DNA from: Litorivivens lipolytica
Lineage (GTDB): Bacteria; Pseudomonadota; Gammaproteobacteria; Pseudomonadales; Spongiibacteraceae
Assembly: GCF_014191715.1 (NCBI RefSeq)
Contig: NZ_JACHWY010000002.1
Span: forward strand, 62,001 to 126,000
DNA: 64,000 nt
Direction of reading: 5' to 3'
Positions 33,386 through 42,251 of this stretch are shown one piece after another (position 1 is the stretch's first letter; the number at the start of each line of letters is the position of its first letter). The position numbers and the translations under genes are program-made. The notes beneath the pieces are model-generated. The model saw only the letters and a program-made list of their open reading frames with translations. It searched no databases and was not told the origin of the DNA.

Positions 33386-34615
33386 TCAGTTGCTCAGGCG
33401 TTCAAAGGTGAGGCCCGCGTGTTCGCGCAGGCGTTCGATCAGGGCGTTACCCATCGCTGTTGAGGGCGTCCAGAAACCGCCGGCGCGCTGATCGCGCGAC
33501 GTTTCACCGAGGCAAATCGCTGCCTGCGACAGCATTTTGGCCGTGGAACCGTAACCTGGATCACGGTCACCGGTGACTTTGACGCTGAGGCTTTCGCCGC
33601 GTTCGGTCGTGCCGCGGAAGCGCAGATCAAAAAAGCCGTTGAGCTGTTCGTCTTTGCTCGGCCCTTCGCCGGGTTTGGGTAATACAAAGCGCTCAAGCAC
33701 CCAACGGGTCGGCGCCAGTGCGCCCCCGATCATCAGGCCTCCCAAACCACCTGCCGTGGCCAGGGCCGCCAAGCGACCCTTCATGCCTTTACCGGTCAAC
33801 ATGGCCTCGTCGTAACGGAAGCCTTCACCCCAGGGTGCGCCGGCCAGCGCGTGCGAACGGTGCACCACGCGGGTATTGATGGCGGCCATCACAAAGGGGG
33901 CTGTCCAGGCATTGAAGTCCGCGTCGAACTCCGCACCGTTCACATTGTGCTGACGGGTTTTTGGTTGAAAGTGCTCGGGGCAAATGGCGTAGGGATTGGC
34001 CAGTGATTTGCGCAGCGAGGGATCTTTGCTGGCTTCGCGAATTACGTTCATCAAACTGGCGATGGTGCCACCGCTGAAACTGCCGCGCATGGCTTTGACC
34101 CGCATTGTGACCGTAGTGCAGGGACCATTGAAGTCGGCTTTGGCATTCTCTTGCAGAAAGTGTACGCCGAGATCCGAGGGAATGGAGTCGAAACCGCAGC
34201 AGTGCACAATGCGAGCGCCGGTTTGTTGGGCCTGTTTTTCATAGGCTTTTACCATGCGTGCAATCCACTGGGTCTCGCCGGTCAGATCGCAGTAGTCGGT
34301 GCCGGTCTCAACACAGGCTTTCACCATGGGCTCGCCGTACAGGGCATAGGGGCCAACGGTGGAAATCATTACGCGAGTCTGGCGGCAGAGCGCATTCAGG
34401 GCGGCGTCATCGCTGGCGTCAGCGATACGCAGCGGCATGGTGTCGTCGTTAGCGCCGAGGCGCTGCTGCAATTCGCGCAATTTACTCTCGGAACGACCTG
34501 CGGCGGCCCAGCGCAGCTTGCTGTCCTGATATTCACCGTGCAGGTACTCGCAGACGATCTGGCCGACAAAACTGGTGGCCCCAAAGACTATGACATCAAA
34601 TTCGCTATCGCTCAT
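33386..34615 (-). CDS. Saccharopine dehydrogenase family (trans-enoyl-reductase-like) protein
   Basis: 409 residues from ATG 34615 (MSDSEFD); an upstream in-frame start would add 21 residues that do not fit the family. An N-terminal Rossmann motif DVIVFGATSFVGQIVCEYL binds NAD(P). VISTVGPYALYGEPMVKAC and DYCDLTGETQWI are typical of the saccharopine-dehydrogenase-like/trans-acting enoyl reductase group. In actinobacteria such proteins reduce lipid intermediates; here the substrate is unknown. It is a short distance from a divergent periplasmic protein. Confidence 0.8.
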   Translation of the reverse strand: MSDSEFDVIVFGATSFVGQIVCEYLHGEYQDSKLRWAAAGRSESKLRELQQRLGANDDTMPLRIADASDDAALNALCRQTRVMISTVGPYALYGEPMVKACVETGTDYCDLTGETQWIARMVKAYEKQAQQTGARIVHCCGFDSIPSDLGVHFLQENAKADFNGPCTTVTMRVKAMRGSFSGGTIASLMNVIREASKDPSLRKSLANPYAICPEHFQPKTRQHNVNGAEFDADFNAWTAPFVMAAINTRVVHRSHALAGAPWGEGFRYDEAMLTGKGMKGRLAALATAGGLGGLMIGGALAPTRWVLERFVLPKPGEGPSKDEQLNGFFDLRFRGTTERGESLSVKVTGDRDPGYGSTAKMLSQAAICLGETSRDQRAGGFWTPSTAMGNALIERLREHAGLTFERLSN

Positions 34616-34700
34616 CGTGTTCCTCGCTGGTTTGGGCTCGCGCCGGTGGGTGAAAACTCGGTATGATGACGCAAACATTCTGCATAATAACTGTGAGATT

Positions 34701-35135
34701 ATGGCAATTCGACGACATTTGATGTCCTGTCACTGGCTGGCGCTAGTACTGCTGCTCAGCCCCCTGTTCGCGGCCGCCGAGCTGCGGCTTCACGTGGATC
34801 GCAACCGTATTGGCTTTGTTCAGGCCTATCTGGAAAACGCCGGCACCGAGCCGGTCACCGTGGTCACAGCCAATTTGAATTACGAACAGCAGGGTGATCG
34901 TGTCGAAATCCTGCCGGAGCAGCCGGTCTGGTCCCGCAAAAGCGGCGATGTGCTACTCAAGGGTAGTTTGCTGCCCTACGCTCCGGTGACGCTCAAGCCC
35001 GGTGAAATCACGTTTTTGCAGCAGCCCAATATCCGTGTTGTAACCAAGGAAGTGGTGTATACCCTTCCTGAAAACTGGGCTGCACTTCAGGGGACCTGGA
35101 GTGGCAGTATCAGCGTTAATCTGAAACCGCGCTGA
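34701..35135 (+). CDS. Small periplasmic protein of unknown function
   Basis: 144 residues from ATG 34701, chosen because a signal peptide begins there (cut near LFAAA). The mature part looks like one beta-sandwich domain (VQAYLENAGTEPVTVVTANL, APVTLKPGEITFLQQP) with no cysteines. It resembles no family I can name. Nine bases separate it from the next gene, so it probably begins a three-gene run with the FMN-binding protein and arfB. Confidence 0.65.
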   Translation: MAIRRHLMSCHWLALVLLLSPLFAAAELRLHVDRNRIGFVQAYLENAGTEPVTVVTANLNYEQQGDRVEILPEQPVWSRKSGDVLLKGSLLPYAPVTLKPGEITFLQQPNIRVVTKEVVYTLPENWAALQGTWSGSISVNLKPR

Positions 35136-35144
35136 GGACACCTT

Positions 35145-35615
35145 ATGACAGCGTCTACCAAACTGAAGGTCAGCGAGAAGAGTCAGCTTGATGCGGAGGC
35201 TATCACAGCCTATTTACACGAGGCGCTAGTGCCACTGCGCTTGGCGGTGGTGGGTAGCGATGGCTGCCCGCTGGTTGCCTCTCACTGGTTTGAGTTTCGC
35301 CATCAGAAAATCTATTGCGTGCTGCATGAAGACGCCTTAGTGGCCAAGCGCCTGCAAGCCACCGGCTGCTGCGGCTTTGAGGTGGCTCACGAATCCATGC
35401 CTTACCGCGGTGTGCGCGGTCAGGCAGATGTTGCCCTGCTAGACGGCGATGCGGTGGCGCAACTGCGACAGCTGTTTGCGCGCTACGGTATTCGCGAGCA
35501 GAGCAAACTGGCGCAGTGGTTGTTGGGGCGTGGCGATGAAGAGCGACTGGTCTGCCTGACTCCGCGCTGGATTACCGGTTGGGATTATAGCCAGCGGATG
35601 TCTGATGCCCGCTGA
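35145..35615 (+). CDS. Pyridoxamine 5'-phosphate oxidase-like FMN-binding protein
   Basis: 156 residues. The split-barrel pattern is visible: LRLAVVGSDGCPLVASHWFEF, KIYCVLHEDALVAKRLQ, CCGFEVAHESMPYRGVRGQ. This matches the pyridoxamine oxidase-like/heme-utilisation fold that binds FMN or F420. No activity can be assigned. It overlaps arfB by 11 bases, so the two are co-translated. Confidence 0.72.
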   Translation: MTASTKLKVSEKSQLDAEAITAYLHEALVPLRLAVVGSDGCPLVASHWFEFRHQKIYCVLHEDALVAKRLQATGCCGFEVAHESMPYRGVRGQADVALLDGDAVAQLRQLFARYGIREQSKLAQWLLGRGDEERLVCLTPRWITGWDYSQRMSDAR

Positions 35616-36036
35616 TCCCTTTGAAATTTCGCGGGCAGTCACACTGCTTGAGAGCGAAGTGGAATTGAATGCGGTGCGCTCCCAAGGGGCGGGTGGCCAG
35701 AATGTGAATAAAGTAGCGACGGCCATTCATCTGCGTTTTGATATCGCCGCGTCGAGTTTACCGGACTTTTACAAAAGCCGGCTGCTGCAACTCAAGGACA
35801 AGCGCATCAGCGGTGACGGTGTGGTAGTGATTAAAGCCCAGCGCTTTCGCACTCAGGAAAAGAATCGCGAGGACGCTATAGCGCGGCTGGTGGAGCTGAT
35901 AAAAAGTGTTGCTCAGACCCAGAAAAAACGCATCCCCACCAGAGCCACCAAATCATCCCAGAAGAAGCGCATGGACAGCAAAACCAAGCGCGGCAATACC
36001 AAGGCCCTGCGCGGCAAGGTCGACTCCAGTTACTGA
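35605..36036 (+). CDS. arfB: Alternative ribosome-rescue factor ArfB (YaeJ)
   Basis: 143 residues. The release-factor GGQ motif is in AVRSQGAGGQNVNK (Gly30, Gly31, Gln32). The C-terminal tail is strongly basic (KKRIPTRATKSSQKKRMDSK), which in ArfB enters the empty mRNA channel of stalled ribosomes. The protein hydrolyses peptidyl-tRNA on non-stop complexes. Its last seven bases overlap the convergent flavin oxidoreductase gene. Confidence 0.92.
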   Translation: MPADPFEISRAVTLLESEVELNAVRSQGAGGQNVNKVATAIHLRFDIAASSLPDFYKSRLLQLKDKRISGDGVVVIKAQRFRTQEKNREDAIARLVELIKSVAQTQKKRIPTRATKSSQKKRMDSKTKRGNTKALRGKVDSSY

Positions 36037-37274
36037 GACGCGCGGATTTCGTTCATCGCCGGGTCGAGCGGCTCATTCAACACGCAGTAGGTGCCGGCCT
36101 GATTGTAGATCTGCGGAATGCAGGCGTTGCAGCTGGTGCAGCCGGATTGGCGCACAGTGCCTTCCTGGAATTTATTCACCAGTGCGGGATCGTGTAACAG
36201 GATCCGCGCCATGGCCACTGCATCGAAGCCCTCGGCCATGGCCTTCTCCACATTATCCAGACTTTTTACGCCGCCCAGATAGGTGAGCGGCAGTTTCACC
36301 GCCGCGCGCACCTTGCGCGAGTATTCCTCGAAATACATTTCGCGGAATTTGAGATCCTTGGGGGTGCCGGCAGCGGCCGCTTTCATCAACAGGCGCTGCA
36401 GCGGCTGGTGCTTAAAGACCTTGGCAAACTCTGCCTGATTCATCGGGCTGCCAAACATAAACCAGGTGGACTCGACGTTGCGGCCGCCGGAGAGCACCAG
36501 CATGTCCGCCCCGGCTGCTTCCAGGGCCTTGGCGGTCACGACCGCATCTTCCGCCGTTGCGCCCCGTCGCACGCCGTCGGCAACGTTGATTTTGGCCAGT
36601 ACCGCCATATCCACACCAACCGCCTCTTTCACCGCGCTCAAAACCCGGGCCGGAAAGCGCACGCGATTTTCGGCGCTGCCGCCATACTCATCGGTCCGGC
36701 GGTTGCTGAGGGGCGAGATAAACTGGTTCAGCAGGTAGCCGTGGCCCATGTGTATTTCGACGGCGTCAAAACCGGCTTCACGCGCCATGCGGGCGCCGTC
36801 CGCAAACTGCTGGATCACCAGCGACATGTCGTTTTCATTCATGGGGCGCTGCAGAATATTACCGTGAAACAGGCCCGCCACATTCAACCCGCCCGAGGCA
36901 CTGATGGTGCGATGGGGTAGAAAAATGCTGGTGACGAAAGAGCCGCCGTGGGTAAGTTGAAGAGAAATTTTGCCGCCTTCTGCGTGGACTGCATCGGTGA
37001 TGGCTTTCAGATCAGGCAGTACTTCCGGGCGCAGCCACAGTTGATCCGGCAGGGTGCGACCGACCTTTGCTACCGCGGCATAGGCCATTGTGGTCAGTGC
37101 AATGCCGCCAGCGGCCAGGTCTCGGTGGTGCTTGAGCAGGGCTTTGGTCGGGAAGCCCTTGCGATACATATTCTCGTTGGCACCCGATTTAAGAAAGCGG
37201 TTACGCAGGGTAATTGGACCCAGCGTCAGCGGGCTGAAAGGGTTGGGAACGTTGTCGAGAGTGGCCTGAGACAT
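36030..37274 (-). CDS. Old-yellow-enzyme-type NADH:flavin oxidoreductase with iron-sulfur cysteines
   Basis: 414 residues. The FMN-binding TIM barrel is clear: NPFSPLTLGPITLRNRF, LQLTHGG, AREAGFDAVEIHMGHGYLLNQF, and NRRTDEYGGSAENRVRFP. After the barrel CTSCNAC and a fourth Cys in TYCVLN match the 4Fe-4S ligands of 2,4-dienoyl-CoA reductases. The FAD/NADPH domains of the long form (about 670 residues) are absent, so the electron donor must be separate. Expected substrates are enoates or dienoyl-CoA-like compounds. Its 3' end overlaps arfB. Confidence 0.85.
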   Translation of the reverse strand: MSQATLDNVPNPFSPLTLGPITLRNRFLKSGANENMYRKGFPTKALLKHHRDLAAGGIALTTMAYAAVAKVGRTLPDQLWLRPEVLPDLKAITDAVHAEGGKISLQLTHGGSFVTSIFLPHRTISASGGLNVAGLFHGNILQRPMNENDMSLVIQQFADGARMAREAGFDAVEIHMGHGYLLNQFISPLSNRRTDEYGGSAENRVRFPARVLSAVKEAVGVDMAVLAKINVADGVRRGATAEDAVVTAKALEAAGADMLVLSGGRNVESTWFMFGSPMNQAEFAKVFKHQPLQRLLMKAAAAGTPKDLKFREMYFEEYSRKVRAAVKLPLTYLGGVKSLDNVEKAMAEGFDAVAMARILLHDPALVNKFQEGTVRQSGCTSCNACIPQIYNQAGTYCVLNEPLDPAMNEIRASQ

Positions 37275-37351
37275 GGACGAACTTCCTAGTGTTTTGTCTC
37301 AGGCTAGCACGCGGTTTGAGTATCAGGCATGGGCCATTTGGATTACAGGAA

Positions 37352-38248
37352 TTAGTCGTCAGAGTCACTGGGCTGAGTCTGTGCGCGGACGCTAAAGCTG
37401 GCGAGAAAGTCCAGCAAAGTCGGCACACCGCCCACCAGCCAGCCGCCTAGAATGGCCAGAGCGGCGCTGGACGCAAGTGTTTCGGACAGCACGAGTTGGC
37501 TTGAGAGACGTTGCAGCGCAGCCACCATCAGGATCACCAACAACATGCCGCTGATATAGCGCAGGCCTAAGCCAATCAGTGTGTTTGGGTGAATGGCGTC
37601 GTGAGGGTGGGCGATGGCGGCAAGGGCGCAGCCAATAAAAAATCCGATACTGCCGGTTAACAGTGGGTCATCCAGGTAGAAACCGGCCAGCAACCAGCAC
37701 AACGTTGTGATGGCCAGTGCGACGCCTAGCTGCATCAGGGGGCCGTGTTCTACCAGAAAGGCCTCTACCGGCTGTTGATAGCGCCAGGTCAGTACCAAGG
37801 TGATCAGCCCCAGCGCCCAGCCGCCCAAGATATCGCCGGAGAAATGCAGTTTCAATAACAGCGGTGCCGCGGACGTTAGAAGCACCATGAGCAGCGCAAG
37901 CAGGCTAATCGACCAGCGGCGCCAGTGCAGGGCCAGCATCCCCCAGAACACCACGCCGAGGTGGGCATGGCTGCTGGGAAAGCCAAAGGTACCGTAGCTG
38001 TCGATCTCCATGGCCTGAGGCCGCGGCAGTTCCAGCAGATTTTTCAGCAGGCAGTTAATGACGGCGCTTAGGGCAAATACCAGTACCAGCCGTACGCCGA
38101 GCCGGCGATTCAGGGTAAATACCACCAGGGGCAGCAGGAACAGAAAACCATTGGCGCCCAGCCAGAGCAGGCCCTGCAGGACCGTATACAGAATGGGGGA
38201 GTCGGCGGCTTGTAGAGGTGGTAGTTGCGGCAACGGTAATGCGTCCAT
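37352..38248 (-). CDS. PAP2-family membrane phosphatase
   Basis: 298 residues with six or more hydrophobic segments. Motif I is KNLLELPRP, motif II is GFPSSHAHLG, and motif III keeps His and Asp in LHFSGDILGG but has Ala-Pro where SR is usual, so the phosphate-binding Arg may be lost or moved. The C-terminal half adds membrane helices beyond the core. The family removes phosphate from undecaprenyl or phosphatidate-type lipids at the inner membrane. It is monocistronic. Confidence 0.82.
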   Translation of the reverse strand: MDALPLPQLPPLQAADSPILYTVLQGLLWLGANGFLFLLPLVVFTLNRRLGVRLVLVFALSAVINCLLKNLLELPRPQAMEIDSYGTFGFPSSHAHLGVVFWGMLALHWRRWSISLLALLMVLLTSAAPLLLKLHFSGDILGGWALGLITLVLTWRYQQPVEAFLVEHGPLMQLGVALAITTLCWLLAGFYLDDPLLTGSIGFFIGCALAAIAHPHDAIHPNTLIGLGLRYISGMLLVILMVAALQRLSSQLVLSETLASSAALAILGGWLVGGVPTLLDFLASFSVRAQTQPSDSDD

Positions 38249-38353
38249 ACCCTGAGGGCTGAACCCGGTTTCACAGGCGATTGGTCTGCTATTCTACGTG
38301 CGAGAGGCGTTTTTCACCAATCGACAACAACAATAATAATTTTGGGAGTATTT

Positions 38354-39442
38354 ATGTCAGGCCCTTACCGTTCTATTACATCCCAGTCGCTGCACTACTA
38401 CGCGCGGCCACACGAGCGGGTGCCCGATCGACCGCTTAGTGGAGCCGTGGCCTGGTACGGGGGAGATCTGCAGGAGCACGATGACTGGCGTTACTGCCTG
38501 ACGGCTGCAGAGATCGAAGAAATCGAGCGCGCCCTGGTTCATGCCCGAGCCACCGGAAAACCCCGCGAACAGCTGAGCGCTGCTGATTTCCCGTTACCGA
38601 CACTGGCGGCACGGATCGCTGACTGGCGGGTAACCTTGCAGCGGGGGCGCGGTTTCGTCGTGATTCGCGGATTACCGGTAACGGACTGGAGCGAAGCCGA
38701 CAGCGAGCTGTTTTTCTGGTGTCTGGGTTGGCACCTCGGGCTGCCCGGCGCGCAAAACCGATTTGGCGAATTGCTGGGGCATGTACGTGATACCGGCGTC
38801 GATCCAGATGATCCAACGGTGCGGGAGTACCGCACCCGCCTACCGATCAGCTTTCACTGTGATGCGGCCGATGTAGTAGGGCTGCTGTGTCTGAAAACTG
38901 CGGCCAGCGGCGGTGCCAGCCGCATTGCCAGTTCGGTGACGCTGTTCAATGAGTTGCTGTCGAAGGGGGCTGATGTTGCGCGCCTGTTCCGGCCCTTTCT
39001 GCTAGATGCCAGGGCTGAGGCAGGCCTTCAGACCTTCCCGATTGAGCCCTGTCGCTATCATCGGGGTGTGCTGCGTACGTTTTATCACAGCGGGTATTTT
39101 CGCAGCGCCACGCGTTATGACGGTGTCGAGCCCCTGACGGCGGACGAATTGGCGCTGCTGGATGCCTATGATGCGCTGGCGGATGATCCGGATATTCATC
39201 TGGCCATGGAGCTGGAACCGGGGGATATCCAGCTCTGTTCCAACCACAGTATCGTGCATTCGCGGGCGGGCTATACCGATCATGAGGCACCGGATGAGCG
39301 CCGTCACCTGCTCAGGCTGTGGTTGTCGCTGCCGGAATCCATACCCTATCGAGTAGCCAAGATGCCGGTAACGGCGGGCCTTGCCGGGCGGCTGCTGCGT
39401 TGTCGTTGGCAGCAGCGAGGTCGTATCGTCAACCCGCTGTGA
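38354..39442 (+). CDS. TauD/TfdA-like Fe(II)/2-oxoglutarate-type dioxygenase
   Basis: 362 residues from ATG 38354; GGGAG lies before it, and a TTG 12 bases upstream is less likely. The metal-binding HxD is in FHCDAADVVGLL and the distal His in SNHSIVHSRAGYTD, followed by RRHLLRLWLSL with the expected Arg. GFVVIRGLPV is the family's N-terminal strand. Such enzymes hydroxylate small molecules with Fe(II), O2 and 2-oxoglutarate. The substrate is unknown, and no transporter or regulator is beside it. Confidence 0.8.
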   Translation: MSGPYRSITSQSLHYYARPHERVPDRPLSGAVAWYGGDLQEHDDWRYCLTAAEIEEIERALVHARATGKPREQLSAADFPLPTLAARIADWRVTLQRGRGFVVIRGLPVTDWSEADSELFFWCLGWHLGLPGAQNRFGELLGHVRDTGVDPDDPTVREYRTRLPISFHCDAADVVGLLCLKTAASGGASRIASSVTLFNELLSKGADVARLFRPFLLDARAEAGLQTFPIEPCRYHRGVLRTFYHSGYFRSATRYDGVEPLTADELALLDAYDALADDPDIHLAMELEPGDIQLCSNHSIVHSRAGYTDHEAPDERRHLLRLWLSLPESIPYRVAKMPVTAGLAGRLLRCRWQQRGRIVNPL

Positions 39443-39562
39443 ATCCCTTTCGCTGAGCCCGTCATGGCGTCCTGCCTATTTGCGTAAGTGTATTTCCCAA
39501 TGTAAGGAAGCCACATTCTGTCTGACTATGTAGCTGCAAAGTCAGGATGGTCGGAGGTTGAG

Positions 39563-39685
39563 ATGTCTGCTTTCAAAGCTGTTTCTCTGGCGGTATGTGT
39601 GTTGCTCCTGTTGGCAGTGGGTGCCCTGGTAGGGCTCGGTATGTCACTAGTGGGACGCAAGTCACAGGAACTGATCGAGAAGTAG
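39563..39685 (+). CDS. Tiny membrane protein (40 residues)
   Basis: ATG 39563 is preceded by CGGAGG at six bases. The product has one membrane helix (AVCVLLLLAVGALVGLGMSL) and a basic/polar C-terminal tail. The clear ribosome-binding site and helix support a real gene. No homologue is recognised. Confidence 0.55.
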   Translation: MSAFKAVSLAVCVLLLLAVGALVGLGMSLVGRKSQELIEK

Positions 39686-39764
39686 GGGTTTTCCCCGATG
39701 TGGGGATATTCAGACCGGGTTAACCTGTTATCCGGTTATAACGAGTACGTTTAGAGGTGTTGAA

Positions 39765-39869
39765 ATGGAACAGCTGTTTATGATGTCTGCTGCGACCGTT
39801 CTCAGTGGTATTGGCTATATTCTGATTTCCGGCCGACTGGCGGCCAGCCGGATCTTCTATCGATTCTAA
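39765..39869 (+). CDS. Tiny membrane protein (34 residues)
   Basis: ATG 39765 follows AGAGGTG at about eight bases. The product has one short hydrophobic segment (MMSAATVLSGIGYILISG) and a basic tail. It follows the other tiny gene by 79 bases. Support is the ribosome-binding site, the helix and the tandem arrangement only. Confidence 0.45.
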   Translation: MEQLFMMSAATVLSGIGYILISGRLAASRIFYRF

Positions 39870-39897
39870 GTTGCACCGATTCTAAGCCGCCAGGCTC

Positions 39898-40749
39898 TCA
39901 GCTCTCTTCGCTTAGCAGGCGCACTTCCCGCTGCGGGAAGGCGATCACAATGCCTGCTTCACGCAAGGCATCCAGAATCCCCTGATTTACCCTGAAACGC
40001 ACGGCGTGAAACTGCCGTGTCGGAATCCAGAATCGTACACTGAGATTGATGCTGCTGTCGGCAAAAGCGTCCAGCCCGACTTGGGCAGTGCTTTCTTCAA
40101 TTTCCGGGATGTCCGCCAGCACTTTTCGAATGACGGCAATCGCCTTGCCGATATCACTTTCATAGGCCACGCCCACAATCGTATCGGCCAGCCGGGTAGT
40201 ATCCGAGTTGTGAATAATTTCGCCGATGATATGGCGGTTGGGAATCAGAATGCGCACACCGTCTTCGTCTTCGAGCAGGGTGTATGCGAGCCGAATTTCA
40301 TCGACCACGCCGGTCACGCCTTGCACGCTGATCGTGTCGCCCACGACAAAGGGGCGGGTGATGACGATGTTCAGCCCCGCGCTGTAGTTGCTCAACAGGC
40401 CCTGTACCGCCAGACCGGCACCCAGTGAGACTGCACCCACAGCGGCCAGAAACGGCCCGACCGATATGCCGATTTTCCCTAGGCAGATAATCGCCACCAC
40501 CATAGTGACGGCAACCTTTGCGACGTTGCCGAGAAAACGACTCAGGGTGACATCGATACGGTTGCGCTCGCACAGGCGCTGCACCATACGCCCGACTCTG
40601 CTGGCAATGAACAGGCCGATGATCAGGATGATCAGTGCGCCGACGAGCTGAAAGCTGTAGTTCACGAAAAACTCAGCGACTTGATCGTAGATCTTCTGAA
40701 AATCCTTCAGCTCTTGATTCATAAGAGAGGTCCAATCTTTTTCAGCCAT
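39898..40749 (-). CDS. Small-conductance MscS-type mechanosensitive channel
   Basis: 283 residues, the size of E. coli MscS. Helices TM1 (FQLVGALIILIIGLFIAS) and TM2 are followed by the pore helix AVGAVSLGAGLAVQGLLSNY, then the beta domain (FVVGDTISVQGVTGVVDEIRL, ILIPNRHIIGEIIHN). It opens under membrane tension and releases solutes. Two tiny membrane protein genes converge on its 3' end. It is distinct from the longer MscS homologue at 30520. Confidence 0.92.
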   Translation of the reverse strand: MAEKDWTSLMNQELKDFQKIYDQVAEFFVNYSFQLVGALIILIIGLFIASRVGRMVQRLCERNRIDVTLSRFLGNVAKVAVTMVVAIICLGKIGISVGPFLAAVGAVSLGAGLAVQGLLSNYSAGLNIVITRPFVVGDTISVQGVTGVVDEIRLAYTLLEDEDGVRILIPNRHIIGEIIHNSDTTRLADTIVGVAYESDIGKAIAVIRKVLADIPEIEESTAQVGLDAFADSSINLSVRFWIPTRQFHAVRFRVNQGILDALREAGIVIAFPQREVRLLSEES

Positions 40750-40840
40750 GATGAAGGGGATCCTGTGCCGGGTAAAGTCTTAGCGCAGACTACGCCAGTC
40801 CCTGCAGCAAGGCGAGAAGGGCGCCTCGCTGAGTATGAAT

Positions 40841-42220
40841 TTACAGATCCTTGAACAGGGCGATGGCGTGTTCGCGGGCAAGCTTGTGGTCAACGATGGG
40901 GGCTGGGTAGTTCGCGGTGCCGGGGCGATTATGTATGTCGCGGGCACTGAGATCTTTCAGCTCCGGCACAAAACGGCGGATGAAATGGCCCTCGGGGTCA
41001 AAGCGCTGGCCCTGAGTTGTTGGGTTAAACACGCGGAAGTAGGGCGCGGCGTCGGTGCCGGTAGACGCGGCCCACTGCCAGCCGCCGTTGTTAGCGGCGA
41101 ACTCACCGTCAATCAGCTGGCTCATGAAGTATTCTTCGCCGCGGCGCCAGTCGATGTGCAGATCCTTCACCAGAAAAATCGCGGTAATCATGCGCAGGCG
41201 ATTGTGCATCCAGCCGGTTTCTTTCAGTTGACGCATGCCCGCATCAACGATGGGAAAGCCGGTGCGGCCCTCGCACCAGGCCTGAAAATCTTCCTCGCTG
41301 TCACGCCAGCGAATGTTGTCAGTTTCCGGTTTGAAGGCGCGGCCCATGACCACGCGCGGATAGTGAAAGGCCACATGCTGGTAAAACTCGCGCCAGATCA
41401 ATTCGCTGAGCCAGGTAAATTCGCCGCTGCCCTGCTCCTCTATTTTTGCCTGCTCGGCCAAGAGTCGAGCCAGACATTGACGCGGCGACAACAAGCCAAT
41501 CGCCAATGCCGCCGACAATTTGGAGGTGCCGGGTTCGGCGGGCAGATCGCGCTTGTCTTTGTAATCCTGCACCTTTTCCTGACAAAAGGTGCGCAGCTGC
41601 TGCAAGGCGCTGTCTTCGTCGGCAGGCCAATCTTTGATATCGGCAGGCTCACAGAAAGGCTTTAGTTTTTTCGGCTTGAGGGCCTCACCCAATGCGCGCG
41701 GGCGCTGCCGGGGTGTCGGCCGACGTTCATCGCGGAGCGCGCGCCAGGCTTTGGCAAAGGGTGAGAAAACCTTATAGGGCTGGCCGCTGCCGTTGAGCAG
41801 GGCGCCAGGCTCGATAATTAGTTTATCGTGGTGCCAGTGGCAAGGGCAGGTTAATGCCGTCTCCACCGCCTCGTCGCGCCGTATTTCATTGACCAGATAT
41901 TCGCGATTGGCAAACAGCGCCGAGGCTTTGTGTTTGTTGGCATAGGCAGAGAGTGCCTTGGGTATGTCGGCAAAGGTCTCCACTTCCAACAGATCAAAGG
42001 CAATGCCCTTTTCTGCCAAGGTTTTTTGCAGAGCATCTAGCGCTAAAAAAATCAGAAATTGCTGGCGCGCCGACATGACGTGCTGCTGCCACTGACCGGG
42101 TGTGGCAATAAACACGGCGCGTAACGGCTCGTTATTGTCGTGGGCGTGCTGCGCCGCAAAATGCAGCGCGGTGTTGTCGTGAGTGCGCAGATCAGTGCGA
42201 AACCAGATCAGGGTGGACAT
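40841..42220 (-). CDS. phrB: Deoxyribodipyrimidine photolyase
   Basis: 459 residues. The N-terminal antenna domain starts TLIWFRTDLRTHDNTAL. The FAD-binding helical domain has the conserved WLSELIWREFYQHV, GFPIVDAGMRQL, WMHNRLRMI and WQWAASTGTDAAPYFRVFNP. It repairs cyclobutane pyrimidine dimers with blue light. A YbgA-like gene lies 31 bases upstream on the same strand, as in E. coli and other gammaproteobacteria, so the two form a likely operon. Confidence 0.94.
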   Translation of the reverse strand: MSTLIWFRTDLRTHDNTALHFAAQHAHDNNEPLRAVFIATPGQWQQHVMSARQQFLIFLALDALQKTLAEKGIAFDLLEVETFADIPKALSAYANKHKASALFANREYLVNEIRRDEAVETALTCPCHWHHDKLIIEPGALLNGSGQPYKVFSPFAKAWRALRDERRPTPRQRPRALGEALKPKKLKPFCEPADIKDWPADEDSALQQLRTFCQEKVQDYKDKRDLPAEPGTSKLSAALAIGLLSPRQCLARLLAEQAKIEEQGSGEFTWLSELIWREFYQHVAFHYPRVVMGRAFKPETDNIRWRDSEEDFQAWCEGRTGFPIVDAGMRQLKETGWMHNRLRMITAIFLVKDLHIDWRRGEEYFMSQLIDGEFAANNGGWQWAASTGTDAAPYFRVFNPTTQGQRFDPEGHFIRRFVPELKDLSARDIHNRPGTANYPAPIVDHKLAREHAIALFKDL

Positions 42221-42251
42221 GCAAACTCCGGTGTTTCAATAGCGGCTTAAG

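Noticed and set aside
40835-41665. Plus-strand open frame opposite photolyase
   Set aside because: The minus strand encodes an unmistakable photolyase; the opposite frame has no family pattern.
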